Part shown: positions 40,801-48,472 of the stretch, piece after piece
How positions within the stretch are numbered: position 1 is the first letter of the stretch
Layout: each line of letters starts with the position of its first letter
Assembly: GCA_026874595.1 (NCBI GenBank)
Contig: CM049307.1
Span: 95,018,330 to 95,082,329 of the forward strand
Length of the DNA stretch: 64,000 nt
Direction: 5' to 3'
Source: Sipunculus nudus
Taxonomy: Eukaryota; Annelida; Sipuncula; Golfingiida; Sipunculidae
Position numbers and translations under genes: made by a program
The notes under the pieces: generated by a model
The model's input: only the letters and a program-made list of their open reading frames with translations
What the model was told of the DNA's origin: nothing
Databases searched by the model: none

Positions 40801-43156
40801 ATAACTCGCGCACCTCTCTGAGACATGACAGTTGTGTGAACAGAAAACATTTTTATATTTAGTTGCATGTGTCTTGATTTTGCAACTTATTTTTACCTGC
40901 TTCTTACTTCTTCATAACATGATTTCTAATATTCATATCGTCTGTCCATATACTAGCCACCAAGGGTGACTAAAATGTTAAATATGTCTCAGCGCACATT
41001 TTAGTCACCACCCCATGTATGCAACTAGGTGGGATTCTAAGCTCAGTATGATCCGTCTATATAAAGGAGAAAACCCATCAGTATCTGGGTTTACCTCATT
41101 TTTAAAAACAAAATTCTGTTATATGATAAGCTTATTGAATAATTTCCCAGTTTCAATGTCTATAACCCTTATAAAAACGGGACCAGTACACAACATTGTC
41201 ACTGCTACGTTTACATTCTTACTGCTTCTGTCATTGCAGTTATAAGCAGTACGACCCGTGTCTTCTTAGAGCAAAATACACAATAACTAACATAAAATGC
41301 ACACACAGTAGCCGATATGTTGCAGTTGCATTGAAAATAAGACAATTTGCCATGGTGAAGAAGTTTTAATGTCACCCCATCTGTAAAACTGATACTTAAA
41401 ACTGCCTTTTCCAGAAAATATGATAGTATTGTGGTCAAACACCACTTATCCCTATTGTATATTATGGGGAGGTGACAAAACAGTGGTCCCTTAACTGTGC
41501 AAGACATTTCGTCGCTGCAGGCGGCTATCTGTATACACACATACTTTGTCAAGACAGTGCGTGAGTGATGCTTTAGTCCCCTCCATATGCTCCCGAGGCA
41601 GGGGAAATCTTGCGTTTCTAAAGAAGCTACTGATTTTCCCGCTGCCTGCTTTGACCATTTATGATGCATTTAAACACCAGGTGGTGCACATGGGCCTGTC
41701 TGCTGAAAAAACTGCTGATTTGACCAGCAGCCAACCAAATACAATTAAAAAAACATTGACAGGCATCATGCTCCGCCCAGAAACCATGTGTGAGGCGATT
41801 CTCTCCAAGCTTGTGGCCTGTTCAAACGGTCACCGGGGGGATGAGCTGTCACTCAAAAAGAAATGAATAACATTTGGCTTTGTGTATTCCTCGCTTGGCT
41901 GGTAAACTGTTTTCTCTTCCAGCACAAGGTCTCATCTGATTGGACCAAAATACAGTGCTCCCCTCTGGTGTAGAGATTCAGAATACAAGGTCATAAGAAA
42001 CAGCGCCAACGATATAGGTAGTTGGCCTATGGGTAAAGCATTGTTGCAGATCCACAACTGTGATACGATCACAGTTGTGGGAATGGCCTGTACAGTTAGG
42101 CCTCGTAATGGTGAAATGGTAGACACTGGTAGAAGGCACGAAAAAACTCTTAAAAATGCTAAATATACACACCAAAATGCATCCGTTAGTGTCTTTGGTA
42201 GTAAATGGGTCTTTCTGGCAACTTTACCATGTTCTTACCTTAATATATTAATACAACATTATCCCTAACGATCCTTGTGAGCCCGCTGTGATTTAAACAT
42301 AACAATATACAGGAATTTGTAATGAGCAGACGTTGATCGACTGGTACCCTGCACCGACATCTATCATCGCCGGCTTTTTCCAGTTCAAACAGCAATAAGA
42401 TCAGAGCGGGTTCTCAGTCTAAATCCCGTTGCAAAGGACTGTGGGTCACTTCATGCAATCGTGGAAGCTTGTTCTCTATGTAAACATATCAGCTCATGGC
42501 AAAATCATGGATAAGTAGGGCAATTAAGGATTATTTTGGGGCCACTACTTTGCAAATGTTTCATAAAACATCTAAAGACAACAAAAAGGTAATTATTATA
42601 TGTTGACACCACTTGAAATGTCAATTATACGATTCCAAAGGGGTCTCCTATTTGGAACCTTACGAGGCATTTTCCTAAGGGTCGATCCCAAGACGTTGTT
42701 GACGGAGAGGAGCAGAGCAGATCGGAATCACACGTCTTGCCACTCTTGGGACGAGACAAGGTAAAGCGCTGTGTAAAGAGCGTATCCCTTCCATTACTTT
42801 AAAGTATAACTGAGCTGAATGATGAAAACACAGGTCTATATATATTATTTGCACATGGGTACAAGGTAACAGTTTACTCTGACACTAGTAACAGTATTAA
42901 AATAAAAGAAGTATAAAAAATGTTTGGCACACGTATAATTTATCAGTAGAGACAGTATGTCACTTAAGAGGATCACTCTTAGTTTAGTAACTAATATAAC
43001 TTACAGTTAGCGAGTTACACCTTATACTGTTACCTAGTTACTGTGTTAGTTATAGATAATATAGTTATAAAAGTTGAACTGAACTGTGATTGTGTGAACA
43101 CGACATAACATGTTTTGGGTGGTTAATGAATTCCTGAGAAACTTACGATGCGACAT
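4840..43156 (-). CDS. WDR90: WDR90/POC16 gene, 29 exons, 3' end off the window
   Basis: A spliced coding sequence can be followed from the ATG at 43156 to the donor at 4840. All 29 exons have consensus splice sites and compatible phases, giving 3694 nt (1231 codons plus one base). The protein starts MSHLWQHPYVNLFKHF, has a CFAP20/DUF667 domain (residues about 4-195), a linker (196-369), WD40 repeats (370-1027), an acidic linker (1028-1197) and the conserved start of a further region (VIGYNGNARGNMVWHPDTG). This order is that of WDR90, which is about 1750 residues in vertebrates, so roughly the last 500 residues should lie left of base 1. WDR90/POC16 is known as a microtubule-binding centriole-wall protein that helps recruit the inner scaffold. 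Exon coordinates are given in the six segment entries. No stop codon or frameshift was met, so the gene looks intact here. Confidence 0.93.
5517..12216 (-). CDS. WDR90: WDR90 exons 25-28: acidic, low-complexity linker
   Basis: Exons: 12179-12216 (38 nt), 7492-7626, 6339-6478 and 5517-5711 (residues about 1028-1197). They encode a variable, polar spacer: TRHPHMNGSMSEAPREHPPQ, a Gly-rich turn, the acidic run VDPSDDNDDEDDEKEEEQ, then a Lys/Ser/Pro-rich stretch ending KKSKAHGLAQ. The sequence is predicted to be disordered by composition. Splice phases (1,1,0,0) and consensus donors (gtaagc, gtacag, gtaaga, gtaaga) support the assignment, though sequence similarity alone would not. The intron between exons 25 and 26 holds a Helentron-like copy and other repeats. 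Confidence 0.8.
7741..9186 (+). mobile_element. Helentron/Helitron-like non-autonomous element, copy 2 (inverted relative to copy 1)
   Basis: The element starts tatccgccaaaac and ends with a hairpin GTAGTCGCTTGTCGACTAC (9157-9175), spacer ctgtatt and CTAG|T (9183-9186). It is the reverse complement of 2510-3397 at both ends and in its subunits, but has more internal units, each with ggtggcgccacc or a near copy (about 8052, 8192, 8323, 8471, 8879) and a cactcatatctctgcagtgg block. It carries no transposase gene. The pair in opposite orientation could form a very large hairpin in the WDR90 pre-mRNA. Placement in a family such as the bivalve 'pearl' elements is inference from structure. Confidence 0.74.
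9536..12150 (+). repeat. Large dispersed repeat, copy A, with internal 680-bp duplication
   Basis: It begins caagggacctatgggtcac and ends with an acggacggacggacgg tract, gactatagctcagatgac and agctgagctaaaaa. The inner phrase cgtgccatggtca...gggcaaaatttaaggta occurs near 10860 and again near 11537, an internal direct duplication of about 680 bp. The same start, interior and end are present in copy B (36350-39370), in the same orientation. ORFs within it are short and not recognisable. Confidence 0.75.
12723..16510 (-). CDS. WDR90: WDR90 exons 19-24: second WD40 block
   Basis: Exons: 16346-16510, 15842-15981, 14645-14906, 14032-14202, 13381-13509 and 12723-12853 (residues about 696-1027). Blades seen: RSHTGRVLSMALDP followed by VSDDHTIRVWDMDT; GCGFESGSVRVFSV; EHKQHRGKVIGVAYSPNGDF with GSLALYDASD; TTSTNKLLKFDARTGKIL; TAGDKVLKIWDYH; and GHAEPISRVMFTPDS with SCGDAIFFWDF. 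Reading phases are 0/2/0/0/0/2 at exon ends. The exons are richer in CpG and G+C than the surrounding introns, which helps mark them. Confidence 0.93.
15420..15810. repeat. Intronic repeat with a 24-bp direct duplication and cagacagaggga tail
   Basis: The phrase cctgaagatgtctccacatg occurs twice (about 15480 and 15532). It is followed by a segment ending ggacagacagagggacagacag and tccattccacggaagtgggg, which has the look of a dispersed repeat. It lies in the WDR90 intron between exons 20 and 21. Confidence 0.5.
16640..17280. repeat. AT-rich intronic segment with repeated gtgggttca motifs
   Basis: The motif gtgggttca or its complement tgaacccac occurs repeatedly (about 16705, 16939, 17091, 17118, 17192), with the related ataggcttcttc/atacgcttcttc. 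Outer ends show ataggtgtattata near 16642 and ataatgcacctat near 17262, an inverted match, so this may be a foldback element. No gene is seen. Confidence 0.5.
17774..29569 (-). CDS. WDR90: WDR90 exons 10-18: first WD40 block
   Basis: Exons: 29501-29569, 29144-29254, 22913-23058, 22272-22329, 21642-21760, 19901-20062, 19253-19377, 18183-18299 and 17774-17844 (residues about 370-695). WD40-type blades are visible as QSVVRVWKFKSGECLAMFK, MVVIWNTERV, CGRDNIRFWRVKDGSL and GSDDGYLRLWPLDF, with GH-type starts such as FFIGHTDKVSCISL and KHEGPVTAVHISSDG. Such blades fold into beta-propellers that bind protein partners. The intron between exons 11 and 12 (23059-29143) contains the whole DIRS element. 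Without it the intron would be about 0.58 kb, close to its neighbours. Confidence 0.92.
21131..21413. mobile_element. Small inverted-repeat (MITE-like) element
   Basis: The left end contains aggtgtggttctcaggcacc (21147-21166) preceded by ggccaaaaaaataaa. The right end contains its exact reverse complement (21381-21400) followed by ttattttttttgcc. The arms are about 33 nt and the whole is about 283 bp, with no ORF of its own. A clear target duplication is not visible. It lies in the intron between WDR90 exons 14 and 15. Confidence 0.75.
23232..23379 (+). repeat. DIRS left inverted terminal repeat
   Basis: This 148-nt repeat is the reverse complement of 28501-28648 with one mismatch (cgtgtatc here against the complement of catgtatc). 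Outside it lies a 58-nt extension (23174-23231) not shared with the right end. The near identity of the two arms suggests recent insertion or upkeep by the replication mechanism. Confidence 0.95.
23419..23523 (+). repeat. DIRS internal complementary region (ICR)
   Basis: Bases 23419-23487 are the exact reverse complement of the left outer end 23174-23242 (69 nt). Bases 23484-23523 are the exact reverse complement of the right outer end 28638-28677 (40 nt). The two halves overlap by tttt (23484-23487), matching the aaaa shared by the element ends. In the DIRS model the ICR templates completion of the ends and formation of the circle junction used by the recombinase. Confidence 0.95.
23588..25106 (-). 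pseudogene. DIRS tyrosine recombinase, split by a 24-C run and with altered catalytic motif
   Basis: The frame 25106-23949 contains the N-terminal core-binding region (SRWRLFTEWASSRGISPLDP) and the first catalytic Arg box (ALASAGRRSELHALV, near 24241-24258). At 23993-24016 a run of 24 C (G on the coding strand) follows LKATHPL, and the remaining domain is in another frame (23983-23588) with AHDIWAISTSLAHF and WKSPSTFTRFYL, the last holding the Tyr nucleophile. The expected HxxR motif reads HDIW: the Trp codon is 23834-23836 (TGG on the coding strand, one C-to-T change from CGG). Both changes should disable the enzyme. Confidence 0.88.
24529..27265 (-). pseudogene. pol: DIRS reverse transcriptase / RNase H, broken by a frameshift in the RT core
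   Basis: The frame 27265-25622 carries late gag-like sequence and then the RT fingers (AIQSMLDKRAIFEVSP, WRPIIDLKRLNSFI, AFKIDLTDAYFHVPIH). It fails just after YQFRAL near 25960. A second frame (26052-24529) resumes with FGINVAPWIFTML, the catalytic YLDD (25864-25875), and RNase H motifs YTDASLLGWGAHL, ILELHAV, RTDNTTVVAYINKQGG and HLPGVSNILADALS. The break falls in the conserved LPFG-type motif and is consistent with loss of a few bases there. The RNase H catalytic residues look intact. The 3' part overlaps the recombinase frame, as is usual in DIRS elements. Confidence 0.9.
27402..28382 (-). pseudogene. gag: DIRS gag-like ORF1, frame-interrupted
   Basis: The ATG at 28382 opens a frame that starts MENPTYCVSCGT, with paired Cys (CVSCG, CYSC, CFHCQTW) typical of the N-terminal zinc-binding region of DIRS gag-like proteins. 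A long Pro/Ser/Ala-rich stretch follows. The frame stops at 27402. Gag-like sequence appears to continue in a second frame (about 27453-27270) and a third (27265 onward, containing WRLLENCIILRRTACIQSLK), so this copy seems to hold at least two frame breaks. Exact break points need comparison with an intact copy. Confidence 0.75.
28501..28648 (-). repeat. DIRS right inverted terminal repeat
   Basis: This is the partner of 23232-23379. It is followed by a 29-nt outer extension to 28677 ending gtaataaaa. The gag start lies about 120 nt inside the repeat, so this arm should carry the element's promoter. Confidence 0.94.
29940..30010. repeat. Poly-C/G-rich simple repeat in intron
   Basis: A cccctcccc-type tract covers about 29980-30006, directly next to the donor of WDR90 exon 9 (30020). 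Length may vary and may be affected by sequencing. Confidence 0.7.
30020..34684 (-). CDS. WDR90: WDR90 exons 5-9: linker between CFAP20 domain and WD40 repeats
   Basis: Exons: 34561-34684, 34100-34176, 32022-32119, 30665-30826 and 30020-30079 (residues about 196-369). Exon 5 keeps the WDR90 motif PREMAFPLGKNQQWMELYDF. The rest is polar linker, including LPFVGVDDTGNRDMSIEQYD and a short basic run near residue 350 (VHTSRLKASTVVREQEKKYQ). Exon 7 ends with a GC donor (AG|gcaagt), while the other introns here are GT-AG. All joins keep the frame. I recognise no named domain in the linker. Confidence 0.88.
31718..31832. repeat. Minisatellite of about 20-bp units with CCATGG core
   Basis: Units of the type cataactaccatggtgac and cccaactgccatggtgac alternate six times, then decay into ataactgcc. 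Each unit carries the ccatgg palindrome. It lies in the intron between WDR90 exons 7 and 8. Confidence 0.88.
32451..33880. mobile_element. Tigger/pogo-like non-autonomous DNA transposon, TA-flanked
   Basis: The left end reads cagtaaaacctga and the right end, inverted, cagtgaaacctga. Further imperfect matching follows (aagaccacct against aagcgaccactg). Both ends abut tatatata, agreeing with TA target duplication and CAG-type termini as in pogo/Tigger elements. The interior (1430 bp) has an (AT)n run at 32623-32667 and several ggtcg/cggtc motifs near the right end, but no transposase ORF. It sits in the intron between WDR90 exons 6 and 7. Confidence 0.72.
32623..32667. repeat. (AT)n microsatellite
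   Basis: Uninterrupted AT dinucleotides for about 44 nt inside the TA-flanked element. Confidence 0.95.
35413..43156 (-). CDS. WDR90: WDR90 exons 1-4: CFAP20/DUF667 domain
   Basis: Exons: 43147-43156 (10 coding nt, donor gtaagt), 40643-40734, 39707-40019 and 35413-35583. They encode residues 1-195. Visible landmarks are WQHPYVNLFKHF, YRITGSIPAGNYIQFPKTST, SLGLTGRYMYLLF, SFSNLFKEFKSTSTWLQFPF and a C-terminal stretch with SMYLNRRYAYTKTIKLCAN and SDNDFEPG. This is the CFAP20 fold shared by CFAP20 and the WDR90 N-terminus, which in WDR90 binds the microtubule wall. Phases run 1/0/1/1 across the junctions. The start is chosen because the ATG precedes the only donor that joins exon 2 in the WQHP frame. 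Confidence 0.94.
36350..39370 (+). repeat. Large dispersed repeat, copy B
   Basis: It begins caagggacccatgggtcac (about 36354) and ends with ggccggccggccgg, gactatagctcagatgac and agctgagctaaaaa near 39366. It shares its start, end and inner units (cttgaataaaatctac near 37960 and a similar phrase near 38650; aaatttaaggta near 38800) with copy A at 9536-12150, about 27 kb away in direct orientation. It also contains poly-G tracts (37146-37159 and about 38507-38518) and a (GA)n tract. Confidence 0.75.
37684..37815. repeat. (GA)n microsatellite with interruptions
   Basis: Long runs of ag dinucleotides are broken by gagagaaaaaaaga and a unique ctggactgccat segment. Reading frames through it give only Arg/Glu or Ser/Leu repeats and are not genes. 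Confidence 0.93.
41546..41866 (+). CDS. Unassigned ORF of 106 codons in WDR90 intron 1
   Basis: An open frame on the strand opposite WDR90 encodes a protein with a hydrophobic stretch (FLKKLLIFPLPALTIYDAF) and a polar, Lys-ending C-terminal half (TIKKTLTGIMLRPETM, then SLKKK). Composition is more protein-like than most random ORFs here, and local G+C is raised. I recognise no family. It could be a terminal exon of an antisense transcript, a relic of a mobile element, or chance. No splice or promoter evidence was found. Confidence 0.2.
   Translation: MSRQCVSDALVPSICSRGRGNLAFLKKLLIFPLPALTIYDAFKHQVVHMGLSAEKTADLTSSQPNTIKKTLTGIMLRPETMCEAILSKLVACSNGHRGDELSLKKK
42052..42080. repeat. Perfect 13-bp inverted repeat, 3-nt loop
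   Basis: ccacaactgtgat and atcacagttgtgg flank acg. The stem would be stable in single-stranded DNA or RNA. No gene assignment. Confidence 0.9.
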
Positions 43157-43282
43157 GGCCCCTGCTTACATGAAGATAACCCTAAATTTGAAGCCTGTAG
43201 ACTACACACTAACTTCTCTGATGTATGTCACTGTTACAATACAACTCATGCCGGAATCACTCAGCATGTCAATGCTTGTTTT

Positions 43283-43294
43283 GCCGCCATGTTG
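43283..43294 (-). promoter_or_regulatory. YY1-type site in the WDR90 promoter/5' region
   Basis: On the minus strand this reads CAACATGGCGGC, a full match to the YY1 consensus (AANATGGCGGC). It lies about 130 bp upstream of the WDR90 start codon and is in the gene's orientation. YY1 sites of this form are common at or just after start sites of TATA-less housekeeping genes, and no TATA box is evident here. The ATG within it would open only a nine-codon upstream frame. Confidence 0.55.
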
Positions 43295-43550
43295 TTTGAA
43301 ACGGCGCACTAGGGGCAACATTCAACAAGCAGATACTTCGATATCAATAAACCGTTATATTACACACCGACCACAATGAATTCAACGAACAAATTAATGA
43401 TGTTTAAAATGTATTGGAATGGTTCACCTCAATGTATAATTCAAATGATATTATGGGACAAATTAAACCTTTATACGCAAATGACTTACTGAATTGAAGA
43501 AAATGGAAACAGGTACTTTAATAATTAATAAATATCAATAACAATAACAA

Positions 43551-44627
43551 ATAATAAGGAAGTGCTTATTTCCACTCCCACTGGAAGTTTAAATAAAGAA
43601 AACTTATTTCCACACCCTATATATATTATGGAAACGTTAAATGTTTGTAAGTTAAGAAATTCCCTTTAATCAGCCTCATAGGCCGCACAGAATATAATAG
43701 AAGTTGTTTTTTGTCTTACCTTTTATGTCCAACACTCAGGCTGGTGACAACAATCTTATTATTACTCTTACATGTATGCATCCTATATATTCCTTGTAGT
43801 TCTAGTTTTTCTTTCAGACAAAGTTCACTTATTTTGACACCACAGTCATGCCATTGAAATTATTTTGGATAAAATCAGCTAGTGGTGGAATAAATTGATG
43901 AAGTTGTGAACCAGATTGTATCGTCCTGTGCAACTGTGACTTTACCTGTACACTTAGCCAAGACCTGACAGCACTGGTCATGGAGACACAAACTCTACTG
44001 TGACTGGCCCTACTGATTAGGTGCTAACCATCAACTGATAAGTATTGAGCCAGGAAACAAGTGTTGTCTAAACATTCCCGCCCTATTTGAGCTACTAAAA
44101 GCTTGTAGCCATGGCTTAAATTAGATATAAACCTATACAATAATGAAACAAACTAATAGACAAAAAGTAAAAAAGAAAAATATACATTTTTTTTTTGTCT
44201 TTAAAGATCTGGCAAAAAATTTGAATGTAAGCAAACTGCAAGTTTTACTCAAGCGAATCATGTATTTTTAAAATTATGTTAAATACAGTAACAATGAAAC
44301 ACTTTGAAATGCATTTCACTTTTTTAATGCACACATGTAACACTATATATAAATATGCCCCTAATGGTTCAATATTATATAGTACAATGCAGAATCACTG
44401 AAAATCTTTAAACAAGAATTACTGGTAATATATAGACTTGCCTATTTATAATTAAAATAGACTCACAGAAAACATTTTGGTGACATTTTTCCCAGAATAC
44501 TTATATACACTGCACAAGCCTTTACCATGAGGGGGAGTGGAAATAAGCATTCCTTATTACCTTTCCCCCAGGGGGAGTGGAAATAAGCATTCCTTATTCC
44601 CACTTCCCGGAGAGTGGAAATAAGGCC
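43551..44627. repeat. Inverted-repeat bounded segment, aaggaatgcttatttccactccc
   Basis: The left end has aaggaagtgcttatttccac (about 43557). The right end has its near-complement gtggaaataagcattcctt twice (about 44538 and 44578), then a third partial copy. This looks like a roughly 1-kb element with terminal inverted repeats and a short duplication at its right end. It encloses the candidate exon at 43720-43810, which weakens that call. Confidence 0.55.
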
Positions 44628-45396
44628 TGCCAACTAATTATTATTTATTTTATTTAATTAATGATTAAATCATAATAAATAATTATTTTATTCACGTTTC
44701 AAAGAGAAATCATATTTCTATATTAAAATTAAATATTATGTTAAATGTTAAAAAAATACAGGTTACAAACCAACAAATATAATGAACACTAAAACCTCGT
44801 CGACAGAAGTTCGCGAAGAGTGTGATGTACGGTCATATGTTTAAAAGTAATTTTTTTGCAAATCTTTAATTTATATTTATTATAAATTTTATTTCATGTA
44901 TTTTTATGTATTAACTGTTCCATGGATTCATTTATATCATTTTCTTGTTTTTTTATCGGTTTACTTTTTTCAACAATGCTATTGTCTTGGATCTTTAATT
45001 GCATATATATATATAGCGATAAACTGTATATTTTCTTATCTTATTTTAAAGCAAACCATTATCGAGTCGTGAATTCACTGCGAAATTTAAGTAATATTGT
45101 ATTTTTTGTCATACTTTTCAGACAAATCATTGTCCTTTCTCCCAACAAAACGTTAATTATGTAGGACTTCACTTGGCGATTTTCCTGACGAGTGATTATT
45201 ACTACAGTACTGGCTCCGAAAGCTGCATTCCGAGTATATGTAAACACTGGACAGGTGGCGCTGCATTTACCGCCTCGTCTCACTCAGTTCAGACATAGAC
45301 GCGCACCCTGCATGGTTGATCTGCCGTACAGCAATTATCACAAAACTCACCTAGCGGCATGTAGCGATTCCACACACGTTCCTCTTCGTCCATCAT
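43720..45396 (-). CDS. Possible first two exons of an unidentified minus-strand gene
   Basis: An ATG at 45396 opens exon 45351-45396 (MMDEEERVWNRYMPL), ending CTAG|gtgagt in phase 1. A compatible exon at 43720-43810 (after gaaag) continues EKLELQGIYRMHT and then NNKIVVTSLSVGHK, ending AAAG|gtaaga in phase 2. Both donors are consensus and the join is open, but I found no third exon, do not recognise the protein, and the second exon lies in a repeat-bounded segment. It does not join WDR90 exon 2 in frame. It may be a partial gene, an upstream exon pair, or chance. Confidence 0.3.
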
Positions 45397-45399
45397 CTG

Positions 45400-47900
45400 T
45401 CAGACGCAGCCTGCGTAAACTTAAGGGTGATAACCCATTCTGTGATCTCGTCCCCAATCAGGTATCAGTGCTTCAGAATCAAATCCATATTGCCCTTCTC
45501 TACTCTGAGGTCGTCCTTGATTTGGTTCAGGTTGGGCGCACCAGCGATAAAACACATATAGCGCAGACTTGAGCATGCTTCCTTCAGTCAACAAGGGTGA
45601 GCTGTAACAATTACTAATATACCGAAATCCTGAATCGAAGAATAAGACATTAAATCGCTTTATAATTCAAAGTTTATTAAAAGGAAATATCAATTTAAAA
45701 TAGAGACAGGTTTGGATTTACTGCAAGATTATTCTGACAGGAAAGTGAAAACTGCAGTGACATTACATGATATAACTGTTAATTGTAATTTTTATGACAT
45801 CTCTCTCATAAAAAGAAAAACAAAAATAGGGAATATATTGTATCAAAAATAGGGAATATATTGTATTATTGATACTTTTTTAATGCCTGATTTAGTATTG
45901 GGGCTGGACCTGATTAAGTGCATGATATGTCAGACAGAACTCGGTTCCCAAAATTTGGAAAAGCCGGCAGTGCAGACCTTTATTAGTAGACTGGCCCAGT
46001 CGATTCAACTGAAAAGACTATAAATTACTCCCACAGAGAAAGCCATCAAACTTGCTGTCACTGTGTCGCAACGCTTGTGACAGGTGCGGCCAAATAGTGG
46101 AAAATTATAAAACTAATTTACAGCTTACGATAGGCACCGGCAATGCGTTTAATTTACGCATTGTTTTATTTTAGTCATTTTAGTAGCAAACGAAATGCTG
46201 GCGCTCTGGCAGGGCTTTATTACATGAAAATGTCCTTACGCTTCCAGAACATGGACAGTGCACGGAGGATATAAACCGAGAACACTTGTGTAAATGTGAA
46301 TTCTATGCACTATAACGAACATGAAAACGAGGGCATGCCATCTGAAATGTATTTTTTACGTGTATTAATGCTAATCATGCTAATTTATGCTAATTCGATC
46401 GGAATTCGGTCCATTCCTTTCGGAAACTAGTCTTGTCTAAATCGATCCTTTCTATTCTGTGAGTGGTGAAAATGCCGAGGAAAGCTTTTAGCACACACTT
46501 TGATTAAATCAAGGAAAGAATTACCTGGGATCAGGCTATTATGAACTGGAATATGTAATTTTATCATAATAATTATATAAATGTGCCACGTTAAGCTTTC
46601 AAAATACATAGAGTTAGCTTAACAAATAAAAAAGACAATAAATAAACTTTTTTATGGCAGACACCTGATATGAAGATTCAATAAATTGAATTAAATAATA
46701 TTTTTTCCTTTCATGGCTCTACTTAACCATTGTTCAAATTGAAATATATTTTTTAACGAACATACTTTTTAAAATCCTTGATCAGGAGCTCTACCAGAGG
46801 ACTTTTAATCATACAATATTGAAAGATAATCTAGACACTAATTAATCTGCTTGTAAAATACTAATATGAAAGTAGTTTTAAAAACAAGAAAAAATCAGTC
46901 GTTTTAATATCAAGTTTCGTTCATTGTACACTTTCATCTGCAATAATTAAAACATAGTAAGAGATCAATCCCGGCACTTTATGTTCGTTAATTTATCATG
47001 ATATATACTGAGGAACTGGAGAGAAACTGGAGATAATTCAACATGCTTGCATCTCAAACCTATGGTTGATGAACTGGTTGTTTTTATTTAAGTATAGAAA
47101 ACGTTGCAAGAATATTGAAGTTCTAAGCTGATGTTCGGCAGAATATAAAATTTTCTTTGAACTTAATTGTTTCACACAAACATATATTTTATGTGTTAAT
47201 TAATAAATACGCACTATTTTCCCAGCAGGTTTGAGACCCATGTGCTGGTCATCTGAATGAAATAAATTGAACCAAAATGTTAATTTCTGCAATGTTAATT
47301 TCTTATAGTAAAATTTCGTTTCTCTTTATATCCGAAATATTAGATTGAACAAAACAGAAAATCTCAGCAATCGTTTGAAGGTGCCCCTTCACCGTCCTTT
47401 TGAAACAGAATTTATGTGCTTTCTGGCTTCCTCTGTGTATATATTAATAATCGAAGGGTAATTTTGGATGTGAAAAGTTCTGATAACGCCTTAGCAAAGG
47501 ATGTGTGAACTTATTTATAAACAACATGTTTGTAAATACAGCAATGTCGACAATCGGAAAAACATTTATAACCTAAGGTGGTAGGTTGCATATATGCGGA
47601 GGTCACTTGTTGCAAAACACCATTTGCAAAGCTCTGGCTGATCTGACACGCTACTTGATGCCCTTGTTGAATTTTTTTTGATTATTTTGGCGGGACCCAC
47701 ATATTATAATCACGTTGATATAAACAAAACAAGAAGCCTGTGTGCTATCGACGTTTTCTATATTTTTTCTAAATTTTTCTTTATTTTTAATTTCAAATTT
47801 CTATTAATTGTTCATGAAGATACCAAACAACCAGTGCTGTTGACCAGATAATTTAGGTGACTCGACTAAAGTGAGATCATATTAAAACATTCTCACTAAA
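45400..47900. other. AT-rich non-coding stretch
   Basis: No coding region, RNA gene or clear mobile element is recognised. A tandem duplication of aaaaatagggaatatattgta occurs at about 45825-45865. Confidence 0.5.
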
Positions 47901-48199
47901 TTGAGTCAAAAGAAACAGAGATTATCCCGCGCAATAAAGTAAGCGAGAGAGGCGCCCTCTTCTGGAACTTATTAAAAGCTGTGACAGCAACACGGCGTAT
48001 TGATTTAGCGAACCCGGCTACAGTATATCAATAACAACGGAGTTATTTTGGGGCCTCCAACAGCGTGACAAAGGCCATGCAGCTGTCACAGGCCGCGGGG
48101 AGTCCCGGTGTCACGTCACACGGTCATCACAGGTGATACACAACAACTTATGATGAAAAGTAATAACCCGCGTGATCAGCCTGTGTTTATTTATAGAAC

Positions 48200-48471
48200 A
48201 CTACCTACAAGTCGTAGGAGGGAGATTTTCCTTAAGGATTATATACGCTACATGCTACATTTAACTTGGACATAAATTGCGAGGAGACGCGCTGAGCTGG
48301 GACTGCGTGTTCAGGAACTGTCAAGTCGATATTGGCCTGGACTTGAGTGATTATTTCAAGTACCACTGTACGTGTACATTACAGAAAATACCACGATACG
48401 ATAAGCTGTCCGTATCCCGCTCGGCGGAGTTCGTCGAGGATTAAAGTTCTTTGAGAGTTTCCAGGTGCAAG
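48200..48471 (+). promoter_or_regulatory. Probable untranslated first exon and promoter region of a plus-strand gene
   Basis: From about 47.9 to 48.47 kb the DNA turns from AT-rich to G+C- and CpG-containing (ggccgcggggagtcccgg near 48091; cgctcggcggagttcgtcg near 48418). It ends with a consensus donor, gcaag|gtaggt, at 48471/48472. There is no long ORF, which fits a 5' untranslated exon. The start of transcription is not defined. The gene body would lie to the right, partly or wholly beyond the window. Confidence 0.4.
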
Positions 48472-48472
48472 G

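Larger units (their letters stand above)
40746..43140. other. WDR90 intron 1, mostly unique AT-rich DNA
   Basis: The intron holds an unassigned plus-strand ORF (41546-41866, see separate entry) and a perfect inverted repeat at 42052-42080. Nothing else is recognised. Confidence 0.6.

Noticed and set aside
43147-45396. Joining the candidate exons at 45351 and 43720 to WDR90 as its true 5' end
   Set aside because: The phase-2 end does not join WDR90 exon 2 in the WQHP frame, and passing through an acceptor before the WDR90 start codon leads to a stop at the exon 3 junction.
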